A stretch of 64,000 nucleotides of DNA from positions 528,501 through 592,500 of the forward strand of contig OY754971.1 in assembly GCA_963576475.1 (NCBI GenBank), written 5' to 3'. Positions 1-11,700 of this stretch are shown piece after piece; positions within the stretch are counted from its first letter, which is position 1, and each line of letters begins with the position of its first letter. The DNA comes from Molanna angustata (Eukaryota; Arthropoda; Insecta; Trichoptera; Molannidae). The translations under genes were made by a program, and so were the position numbers. The notes under the pieces were generated by a model that worked only from the letters and a program-made list of their open reading frames with translations, was not told the origin of the DNA and made no database searches.

Positions 1-130
1 TTGGTGATCATTGTGCAAGCGCATAAAGTGATCATATAAACCAGCCGATGACAGGTCTTTAGCCCTGTAGGTGCCTTGATTTCCTGGTTCTCCTATAATA
101 TTCTAACTTCGTCTCTATTGAGATTTTAAA
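1..130. mobile_element. Arm of an inverted-repeat MITE family (IR-A), cut by window edge
   Basis: It contains GCGCATAAAGTGATCA, CCAGCCGATGACAGGTC and CTTCGTCTCTATTGAGAT, as in the copies at 7740-8265 and 51590-53190. Confidence 0.6.
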
Positions 131-1010
131 AATTAGTTTATATTATTATTTCACACAATGTTTTTTTTTTAATTGAATGATCATAATAAACAAAACTGTA
201 TTATTGTTAGGATAAAAATGTATGGCATATAATTGACTTATAAATTTATTAACCTCCTTCAATGTTTTAGTTTTTTTTTAATCAAACAAAATAGATCATT
301 GTTCTACATATTATATTATTTCATTTTATCAGGTCAGAATTTATTGACAATACAAAAAACTGACTTCAATTTTATTTACACTTTAAGGGACGCGGTGTGA
401 TAGTTGTATGTTTCTTGTCGTCGTGGTTTGAGTTTGAGATGTCTTTAAAAATATGCAGGACCCTTATGGTGTAAGTACTCGTTTAACTAGTTTCTCAATA
501 CGTTTTGTGATTGTTGTATTCTGCATTCCATCTTTCTTTTAAGGCGATGCACGACAGTTAACTAACAAGCCATGTTATGTAATGCTTTCATCAAAGGGCA
601 CATACGTACCTACACACATTCAGCTGATACTGAAGTAAAATGCAGATTGAGATAGCTCACATAAGAGGGTTCTTTTGCAATGATAACCTGAACCTGAAAT
701 ATTGACAAAGAATTCTTGAATATTACATAAGAGAACCTACCGTAGTAGGTTCTCTTATGTAATATTCATGCTCAAACATGAGCTCAAAAAAAATACTAAA
801 AAATTGCATTGGAACGACAAGATATGTTTTAGAGTAGTAAAAATAATATGCAAATATCAAATATTGTGACATCCGAACCTCTCAGCCTACCGTCTATCAC
901 CATCTAATAATTTCGTATCATTGTTAAATGTATTCATATTAATGAAAAGTTGTACCAAAATTTAGTTCCAATTTGTCTAAGAATGAAATAAAGATATCGG
1001 TTTAATACAC
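131..1010. other. AT-rich, no gene seen
   Basis: Upstream of the lipase exons. Apart from the hairpin at 718-767 no coding or repeat signal is recognised. No donor site preceded by a signal-peptide-like frame was found. Confidence 0.4.
718..767. repeat. Perfect hairpin, 23-bp arms
   Basis: The arm GAATATTACATAAGAGAACC plus TAC, a CGTA loop, and the exact complement. Confidence 0.85.
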
Positions 1011-1216
1011 AAATTTGCTTGAAGACAATGAATACGTGCGTGTGAAGGTACAAGAAGTTAGTATCTCAGATTTAAAATGGTCCACCCTGGTCTTGGTCTT
1101 ACATTTGCTCATCACAACCATGAAGTCCTTCAGTATTCGTCGCCATCTTCCTCTATCCTTGCACGCACTTCTCCAATTCCTGATACCAATTATTTATAAT
1201 AGTTTTATTCAAAATA

Positions 1217-1447
1217 GTGAACAATAATATAGATAACTCTGACCTTCTTCGACGACTAACATTTCACACTCCAACTCGCAACAACAGACAATCTTATAAA
1301 CCTATTATCTTCCTAGATGCAATACAAACTCCAAAAAGCACTCTTTCATTTACAGATCAACAAACTCCTTCAACTCAAAAATTAATCAGATTGATATTTT
1401 TAACTCAACTGTACAAACGATTAAACAAGTACCTATTGAATGCTTAA
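1217..1447 (+). pseudogene. LINE C-terminal remnant
   Basis: LLRRLTFHTPTRNNRQS resembles LLSQINFHAPTRSTRQS at 29090-29150, the C-terminal end of the same LINE type. It is too short and isolated to be a host gene. Confidence 0.5.
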
Positions 1448-1449
1448 CT

Positions 1450-2080
1450 TAATCTCCTTTCAACTGCTTCTCATTTTCACCTTATTCTTCCTCCCCATTT
1501 CCTCCCAGGTTTCCCTTCTCACCACCCTTCACCAACATACATGTTGTAATTGTCAATAGTTTCTAGATTAATCAGTGGAATATTTTTGATTGGTCTAATT
1601 TAATCTTTCCTTATTTTTTGTACTGATTATCAACGTGATATGTTAATATTCCCAAATAAAGTAAAATACAATTGCCTAACAACTTCACTAAAACTGCTAT
1701 CACAAAATACAACGTCACAAAACTACAAAAAACGCATAATATCATGGATTTATAACATCGGTTCGGAACACATAAATAACATTATAACACCAAATCTAAC
1801 ATAATTTACTCCTACATTTATTTCAATAAATAATTGCTATATTATTTAATCTACATAATAACAATAAACACGATGAACTATATATGCCACGCAACAAATC
1901 AAACGAACACCTCAGCACAGGACTTCCTAGTGAGGTGTTCATTGTACCGTCGCAATTACACACATACCAGTAACACGCACACACAAAAGTATGCACACGC
2001 AATATTTCTATAATAGCGTGTATTATATTGTAATACTTGTATCATTTATGTTAAATTAATAAATAAATAGTGAAAAATCA
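1450..2080. other. AT-rich, one small hairpin
   Basis: GAACACCTCA at 1908 is mirrored by TGAGGTGTTC ending at 1943. Nothing else recognised. Confidence 0.4.
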
Positions 2081-2281
2081 AATATTTATAAAAATACATA
2101 AAAATAAAAAAGACAGTTTTAATCCACAAATGAGTAAGACTTTAATGTGCCTAAACGCTTTCGCCGAACACAACCGGCATCCTCAGAGGCAGATATTAAA
2201 CAGTTTAACAGTTAAATCAGAAAGTTTTATTTACTCATTTGTGGATTAAAACTGTCTTTTTTATGTATTTTTATAAATATT
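2081..2281. mobile_element. Short MITE with 50-bp inverted arms
   Basis: The arms run about 2081-2136 and 2231-2281 (TTTTAATCCACAAATGAGTAA and complement), with a 95-bp core. A direct repeat AAATAAATAGTGA occurs near 2062 and 2340. It ends 170 bp before lipase exon a. Confidence 0.65.
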
Positions 2282-2450
2282 TTATTTATAACTATGAACT
2301 TCCACTGTGTTGTGTTAACGAAAAAAATTGAAATTATTAAATAAATAGTGATTACATCCCGTTGCATTCCATATAGCCATCCTCCGTCTGTAAATACCAA
2401 TACTCTAAAAGTCGATTTTTCTTATTATGGTGTATTTTTTTCTTTGGAAG

Positions 2451-2722
2451 GATCCACCCAACGCATTGGTCAGCGTCCTCATCCAATCAGAGATGCCATC
2501 ATGGAGAACCGTCCGCATCCCATCAGGGACATACTGCTGGACGAGCAGCAGGGTGACTGGCCACACCCCATCAGGGACGCCCTCTACCTTGGAAACCAGA
2601 CGGCGGCAGACGCTGGACAAGCCGATTGCGTGTGGCGTCGTGGCGCCGACAGAGATGTATATCCTGACCCAGACATACACTTCATCCTCTATACACCATC
2701 GGATCCAGATAAGAAACAAAGA
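2451..2722 (+). CDS. Lipase exon a: PHPIRD-repeat N-terminal region
   Basis: The acceptor tttctttggaag ends at 2450 and the donor GTAAGT starts at 2723. The exon enters at codon position 2 and leaves in phase 0. It encodes three copies of PHPIRD (2477-2494, 2513-2530, 2561-2578) and then the first lipase beta-strand, PDIHFILYTPSD. In typical family members this strand follows soon after the signal peptide, so the roughly 60 repeat-bearing residues are an N-terminal extension. No methionine is suitably placed to start translation here. Confidence 0.85.
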
Positions 2723-5700
2723 GTAAGTTCCCTTTCATTTTAAATAAATGTCAATATTCTGTTCATTTTTGATACTTACTTACTTACTTCCGATGGCCAT
2801 ACAACTCCGGTAGAGCTTTATCCTCTTGAACAATAGCTTTCCAAGCCTTCCTGTTAGCTGCATTGGACTCCCAGTCATCACAAGCATTCAGCACGTTCAG
2901 ATCTCGGGTAACATTGTCCATCAATCTCTGCCTTGGTCTTCCCAGGGGTCTCTTGCCCACAGGGTTATTTTGCAGGATACGTTTTGTGGCTCTTTCTTCC
3001 CCTGATCTGACAACATTTTTGATAGTCGAGGTTATATACATAAGTCTCGAACTTTGTGTACAGTGATTGTCTCCCATCCTTCCATATACTGGTTAGTTGA
3101 TAACGATATTTTGAGAATGATCAGCCAATTCTTTAATTTAATCAGCGACCTTCCTTTTCAATAGAAATAGTCATGAAAAATAATGCTACACGTTCATTGT
3201 AGGTGGTGTGCTGTACGACAGAGGAATCTACTATATGTACTGCAACGAAACGAAATAGCTGGGTGATTCGACACAGTCAATGTACTAGTGAATCATCCAG
3301 GTGTTGCACTGAAAAACATATCACCTACACACTAATGTATCCAAATAGAAACTTTGGATCACTGTATTTTAATTTGTTTTTTTTTAACTTAACTCCACTG
3401 TTTCACTGTACAACCGGTTTCGTACCAAATTAAGTTACTAGTTGCATGTAACACATGAGATCCAACTGTCGATAGTGATAGTATGTATAGTTGAAGAATA
3501 AGTACCAAACTATAATCCCATAAATACAAATTATTTCATAATTTAAGATATTTGATTTTCTAAACAACACATGTACTTACATATGTATGTATGTCAAGAT
3601 AGGATAGTATGGAGGTCAGTCGTTTGATCCTACCCAGAATATGAAAACAGAATGATGGTATGTATGTATGTTTGGAGATTAGTATCAAACAATTAAGTCT
3701 TCTTAGATATTGTGTGTAGGCGATTGCCATACAAATTGTATGAAGCAATGTCGTCACTAAATTCAATTTTTATAAAAAATATTAAAAAAAAATTGAGATG
3801 TACTAATACAATGTTAATATTTTTTATATAAAATTAAATTGTCTAGTTGGGGTGTTTCGGCTTTTTTGATATTTTTAAAAAATTTGGAAATATAGGCAGT
3901 TAAACTCATAAATTTATCATAAAAAAAATATTTTTCTTAATAAAAAATGTTTGAGAAACCCTGGAATTTTTTTAAAAAAGATTTATTTGAGATTTTGTAT
4001 TTGTCTATGTTTATAACAAATTTCAGCATTCTAGCTTTTATGGTTTCTGAGATATATGGAAAAATAAACCAAAATTTCAAAAGTTGATAACCCCTGACTG
4101 AAACAAAAATTCACACTTCTGAGTATAAAAGTTTTGTAGGCCTATAACTGTTTATATAGTCTAAAAATTTGGGCTCTGTAAATTGAGCGGATCAAAAGTT
4201 ATAAGGGGGGGACAGACACACACACACACACTCACACACACACAGACACACAAAACTCACATAAAATGTTCTACTCCGAATTCTGAGTAAATCCATGTAT
4301 GGGAACATATATGCTGCGAGGCCTCTAGTTGGTGTTATTAGCATGCAAAAAGTCCACTACACCATACAAAATTTTCCTTCGTACACGCATCTTGGCTTCA
4401 TAATGTCGATTCATTAAGAGAATTGAATTCTCATGAACGAATCGACAGTTGGATAAACGTTTTTTTTATTTTTAATGTTTATTAAAAAATTTAAGAAATT
4501 TTAATGGAATTCCATCAAGAATTTTCGATCAAAAATTAAATCTAATCACTGTATTTTACGTGCGTTTACGTTTACGTTATTATGGATGAAGAGGGCGTGA
4601 AAGAACGATGGAAAGAATATTTCATGGAGCTATACGATAGCGGTATAAGCGGGGGCGTGACTCAGAGAGCATGGCAAGTAAGTGAAGACGAAAAAGATGA
4701 AATTACGCGAGAGGAGGTGCTTGAAGCAGTAAAACACGCGAAAGCGGGAAAAGCTGCCGGATATGATAGTATATCAGCTGAACTTATAAAATATGGCGGC
4801 GAGCAGACGTTGGAGTGGTGCCACTCTCTTTTCAACTTGTGTTGGGAAGCAGGACGCACTCCTGCGGACTGGAGAAATGCAGTCGTGGTACCTTTGTATA
4901 AAGGTAAAGGATCGAAACTCGACTGCAAAAACTATAGAGCCATAAGTTTGTTAAGCTCAGTTGGTAAAATGTACGCAAGGATCCTGGATCAAAGAGTACG
5001 AAAGGTTACTGAATGCAAGATATGGGATGTCCAAGGAGCGTTTGTGGGCGGCAGAGGATGTATAGACCAAATTTTTTCTCTACGAATGGTCACAGAGAAG
5101 GTTCTGGATAAAAACCAGAAACTGTTCTGTGCCTTTATAGACCTAGAAAAGGCCTATGATAAAGTTGTTAGAGAGAAACTATGGGATATACTATCAGCGT
5201 ATGGAGTGAGGAGTAAGCTGATACGCGCAATCGCGTCATTATATGAGAACAGCGAAGCATGTGTTCGTGTCAACGACACAGTAACATCGTGGTTCTCGAT
5301 AAATAATGGCGTTAGACAGGGATGCGTTCTGTCTCCATGGCTCTTCAACCTGTACATTGACTTCTGTATAAGAGCCCTTAAGGATGAAAGCAAGGGTCTG
5401 AAACTGAGTAATGTAATAGTGCGTGATTTGATGTATGCAGATGACAAAGTACTGTTAGCTGAAAGTATGGAAGAGTTACAATATCTTGTAACCATGGTAT
5501 ATGAAGGATGCATAGAGAACGGTCTGAGAATGAATGCCAGCAAATCAAAGGTAATGGTCTTTGAAAAGAGCGAAAGCAGAACAGCGTGTAAAATAAGAGT
5601 AGAGAATGAATGGCTCGAGCAAGTCGACGAGTATGTATATCTGGGAAGCATGTTTCAACGGAATGGACGACCTGATAAGGATATCGAAAGAAGAGTTATG

Positions 5701-8700
5701 GCAGGAAACAGAGTGAATGGAGCACTGAGACCAGTTATGAATGATCGCAACATATCAAAGGCTGCCAAAGTTGCCATTCATAACGCTATCTTAGTGCCGA
5801 CATTGACGTATGCAAGTGAAACCTGGACATGGCAGAAGTCGCACGAAAGCAGAATAAATGCTGTTGAAATGAGATCGCTAAGAAGAATCTGCAATAGAAC
5901 GATGTATGACAGGGTAAGAAATGAGAACATAAGGAAAGAATGTAAGATGAAGAAAGATATCATTAATAGAATGAAAGTGAACACACTGAGATGGTTTGGC
6001 CACATGGGTAGAATGAATGAGGAACGCCTGACGAAGAAAATATACAATGCGGATAGGAATGGATTGAGAGGCCGGGGCCGCCCAAGAAAGGGATGGCACG
6101 ACCATGTGAACGATATTCTGAAAGACGGAAATGTTAGAAGCATGTACAATAGACGAACATGTATGAGACGATGCATGAATGTTGACGAGGCGATGAATGT
6201 GTGCCAGGATAGAAAGATATGGCGTTCGGTTCTCTCTGCCTACCCCGTAAGGGACATGGCGTGATGGTATGTATGTATGTATTTTACTTTGTTGTTGCTT
6301 TTGTTTTTATTGCTATTAACTTTATTACTTTAACTTTTATTTTTGTAATTATTACATTGTTATTAGTAGTATTATAGCTTCATGGTTATTAGTTTGTTAC
6401 TACTTACTATTAATTTTGTTGTTATTACTTTGTTATTTGTTTGTCATCCCTTTTTTAATATGTTTGTAAAGTACAGTATGTCGATGAATAAATAATTATT
6501 ATTATTAATAAGTATCATCATGAGGTACTCCTCGCTAACCCAAGGGGATATAGTGGACTATGGGGCTCTGAAGTCGAAATTCGTAAGGCTATTTTTATTG
6601 CAGATTATCAACTAGTATCATGCTGATATTTTATTCGGAAAGTTTCATCACAATGTATCTGTGTATGTGCTGTGTGCTAAGTACGACGTATTTTTCCTAC
6701 TTTATCGATTATATGTAGACTGTAGACTAAATTACTCATTCGATTCTTTTCAAATTTTGCAAATTTGTCTATCTTATTCTCGCTAAGACCCCATTAGATT
6801 TTTAAGGATATCTGAATGATGCTTCTCAATTTCATTAACTGTCAAATATTTCAAAGTGACCCCAAATTCAGGAAAAATTAAATTTGTTATTTTTATTTTC
6901 ATATTGGAAAAAAAGGCACACCACTTTCATAAAACAGCAAAGAAGAATTATCAAGTATTCATTATGAAATATTTAAATCAGTCATGTCAAATATACGGCC
7001 CGCGGGCCGCATCAGGCCCCCGGGGTGTATCAATACGGCCCGCGATCGCAATGCGTCACAGTCATGAAAATAAATAAGAACAAACATCGCACAAGACTTA
7101 CAAATGAAGATCTCCAATCAATTTTTAATATAATTACAACGAATATGATACCTGACATCAATGAGCTTGTCAAGAACAAGAGAAGTCAGGTATTTGGATC
7201 CTCGAGCTCAAAATAACTACACTCTTTTATAACTTTGATATTATTTTATTATTTTTAACAACCATATATTATATACTATAATATATAATTAAATAAATAA
7301 AATGTTATAATAATTCAGTACTTTTTTTATTTGAATCTGGCCCGCCTACACATTCTAAATTTAATATATGGCCCTCTGCAAAATTGAGTTTGACACCCCT
7401 GATTTAAATCAAAGATATTGAAACAAATCTCATTTCATGAAAATGCTGAAAATTTTCCATACAAAGTTTTAATACTTTGTAGAGTGACTTAGTCATGAGG
7501 AGTTAATGACAAAAATATGAATTTACAACTATGACAAGTAAATTGACATACATAAGGATGTCATAGGTGTTACACGAATAAAATAATGCCAATTTTAATA
7601 CTTTGTAGAGTGACTTAGTCATGAGGAGTTAATGACAAAAATATGAATTTACAACTATGACAAGTAAATTGACATACATAAGGATGTCATAGGTGTTACA
7701 CGAATAAAATAATGCCAATAGTTTTAACATGTTAATACATAGATACGAAGTTGAATTATTATTGGAGAACCAAGAACTCAAGGAACCTACAGGGCTTACG
7801 ATCTGTCATCGACTGATTTACGTGACCACTTAATGCCTTCTTAATGAGTTCCCTATCCATCTCGACACCTGTGCGAATGCATTGTCACCTTATGTATAAG
7901 AACTGTTGCGTTCATTGTTAACAAACCAATTTCCCAATAGATGGCTTTACAAAAAAAAATCTTCGTCAATTCATAGATGGCGATGGTGTTTTCAGTTTAT
8001 TTTCAAACGAAAATATTTTCATTATTAAAATATAATATATAGAACTTTATACAAATTGGATTGATAAAGAAGGCGTAGTTGGTGAACGTTGCGCAAGCGC
8101 ATAAGGTGGCCATGTAAACCAGTCGATGACAGGTCGTATGCCCTGTAGATGAATTGAGTTCCTGGTTCTTCTATAATATTCCAACTTCGTCTCTATTGAG
8201 ATGTTAAAAAATTGTTATAAAATGTCATTGACTCCCGACCCAATGTTTGCGTATGGTAGGTACTATAAAAATATTCGATTTAAAATAAAATGATAATATT
8301 GAATGTTAAAAGGATATACATAATCGTTGTCAACAGTCAATGGAGAGTTTGTATGAAACAACTAGTTGTATGTAATACATGAGATCCAACTGTCGATAGC
8401 GATAGTAAATTGAGCGAATCAAAAGTCATAAGGGGGGGACGGGCATACAGACACACACACAGACACACAGACACACGAAATGTTCTACTCCGAATTCTGA
8501 GTAAATCCGTGTATGGAACATATATGCTGCGAAGCCTCTAAGTTGGTGTTTTTTGACTTCAAAGTTGGAAAAATCGTGAAAAATATAGACCCTATATACA
8601 AATCTCGCGTATCCTGACTTGAAACATTGTCGATATGTTAAGAGAACAAAGTTCTCTTGAACAAATCGACAATTGGATAATAATTTAAATAATAAAAGAA

Positions 8701-11700
8701 AAAAATATTTGATACATCAATAAATAAATAGTTGGTGTTAATGTTTCTTTCATATATTTTATGGCAACGCGAGTACCTACTTATTTGTCCGATAAAACAG
8801 TTAACCAATACAGGATGCCTATTAATCTCATGAAGGCCTCTTTAAAATGGATTGAGGTCTGTCTTATCCAATATATTTGCAACTGACAGAAGCCTTCACT
8901 ATAAGCCAGAGCATCCGTTCATCACATTCCATATTAATGATACAATAACACCTATAAATTACACCTCACACTGCACCGATCAAAAAGTTCTCTGAAAGAA
9001 CTGTTGACACTACCTCCAATTGAAGTTCCTAGATAGATATTATTTTCAATACCATACCCATCGCCTTATTCTGCATTATAAAGATAGTAGATCAAAAGTC
9101 AGCGACTGCTGAAAGTGGCCAGACTTGTTAAAATAGCAATTTTTCACACTGGACGCTGCTATCTCCGAAAGCCACCAGTACTCAGGGTTCATATTATCCA
9201 ATCGTTACCTGCTGTGGTATCCTTACACAGAAAATATCAGCGTCAAACTAAACCGTAAGTCTGGTAGTCGCTGGCTTTTGGTATATTATATAGGTTCTTG
9301 AATGGCACATAAATAGTTTGGTACGTCTCTATTCAAAACGAATGGTGGTTGTGGCTAACGTTATAACCCATAAAGTATTCAAATTTTGTATAAAAAAAAT
9401 CAGGATTTTCATGAAATGACTTTGATACCTTATTTTATATTTAAATATGAAAACTTGATAATTCTTCAATGCCATTATATGAAAGCGATGATGTGCCTTT
9501 TTAGCAATTTCTTCTTCTTCTTCTTCTTCGTTTAGTAGACCTAGTTGGTCTGTTCTTCAGAAACTATGCCTCCTGGGATGACGAAGTCCAGCTATCCTTC
9601 CATCTCTTGGGTGGTCTACCGGGCAGGCGGCGGCCCGAAGGAATTTCATTTGCTGCTATATTTGCAAGCCGATCACTGTCCATCCTGACTACGTGGTCCC
9701 TCCAATGCCTTCTTCTGGATCTACTCCATCGAACGATGTCCTCTATTCCACATGTTTTCCTTATTTGAACATTGCGAACACGATCTCGGAGAGTTTTACC
9801 AGTGATTGACTTATTTAGCAATTTGAAAATAAAAATATCAAATTTTAAGTTTCCTGAGCTTGGGTTCACTTTGAAATACTTGACGAAATTGATAAGCACT
9901 GATCAGATATCCTTCAAAATCTAATGGGGTCGAATCCGCAATAAAAAAATAAATTACCTTAAAAATTGAGAATTAATAAATCCCCACTAACTACCTGGAT
10001 TAGTGAGGAGTAAAAAGTATATGCGTAAAATTGTTTCATTAGAATAAATTATTACAATGAAAACATTTTTTTTATTTCAATAAATACCTACACGAATAAC
10101 TTTCTAAATGGTTTCACTAAAAGTGCACACACGTCAGGACAAGAATCGACTTCTGCTGAATAACAAATTAGTTTTATAAATAAATCAAGTTCACGATTTC
10201 TACCAGTTAAAATAACAGTTATGTGCTGTAGGTCATGGCTACTGTACTGGCTGCGGTAGATACGAGGATTCACTTAACAAATAATTAATGTTTGTATTAA
10301 AATATTTTTTGCAATGTCTATAATTTTATACATTTATGCGAAATATAATGTACTCGGCTCACAATAAATTACTTGTAATGTGAAAACTTACACAATCAAT
10401 TACGGATTGTTTTAAAATTGTTATTGCAAATGGTAACTCAGGTTTTAATGTAAGTTTAATATCGTAATAATTTTCGTCAGCGTGCATGAGACACGCGAAT
10501 AGGCGCTAAGTTTCGACTATCCTACTCTTGTATTTAAAAATCCGTCCATAATCTCATGTTTTTTCAATAGAAATAATTAAAAAAAACCGACTTCAAAAAA
10601 AAGGTAATATGAAAACGAAAAAACTAAAAAAAACACGATTTTTGTACAAAAGTTCGACTTCGGAATAAATTTCTATCTTTACACACATTCCTACATCGTC
10701 TTATACATGTTCGTCTGTTGTTCACGCTTCTTACATTTCCGTCTTTCAGAATATCGTTCACATGGTCGTGCCATCCTTTTCTTGGGCGCTCCCAACCTCT
10801 TATGCCGTTCATGTCAGCTATGTATATTTTCTTCGTCAGGAGTTCTTCATTCATTCTTGTGACCAAACCATCTCAATGTGTTAGCTTTCATTCCGTTAAT
10901 TACATCTTTCTTCATCTTACATTCTTTCCTTGTGTCTTTATTTTTTACTCTTGTCTTAAGTACATAGTTCTTTTGCAAATTCTTTTTAACGATCTCATTC
11001 CAACTGTAGATATTTATTCTGGTTTCGTGCGACTTCTGTCATGTCCAGGTCTCACTTGCATACGTCAAGGTTGGCGCTACGATTGCGTTATGAATGGCGT
11101 CTTTGGCTTTCTTTGATATGCTGCGATCATTCATAACTGGTCTAATTAAAATATATCAGACAATTGTCAGACCTGCGCTACTGTATGGCTCCGAATATTG
11201 GACGATGTACAACACCTTCCATAGGCAAATGGAAACCACCGAAATGCGTATGCTAAGATGGTCAGCGGGGGTGTCTCTAAAAGACAAAATAAAAAGTTCA
11301 TACATTCGCGGAAGCTTAGGAGTGACAGGTATAAACAATAAATTAGAAGAAAGACAATTGAGATATGGTATGGTCACATATTAAGAAGACCCGAGGATCA
11401 CATTGTGAACCAGGCTATGGCCGTAGACATCCCCCTATCAACGAATAGGAGAATACCAAAAAATACATGGATGGCGCAAAGGAGTTCACAATTGATGAAA
11501 CAAGAATTGACATCGGAGGCAGCCCATAACCGAAGAGTATACAGCCTGAGGACGAGGAGAGCTGACCCCAACAGTCTTCATCGACGATAAGTTGGGAAGA
11601 GGCCAGGAAGAAGAAGAAGATTCATAACTGGTCTAATTGTTCCATTCACTCTGTTTCCTGCCATAACTCTTCTTTCGATGTCCTTATCAGGCCGTCCATT

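Noticed and set aside
2348..2450. Using the upstream part of the frame at 2348 as the lipase start
   Set aside because: The frame opens with GTG, the upstream residues look random, and a good acceptor at 2449-2450 marks the real exon border.
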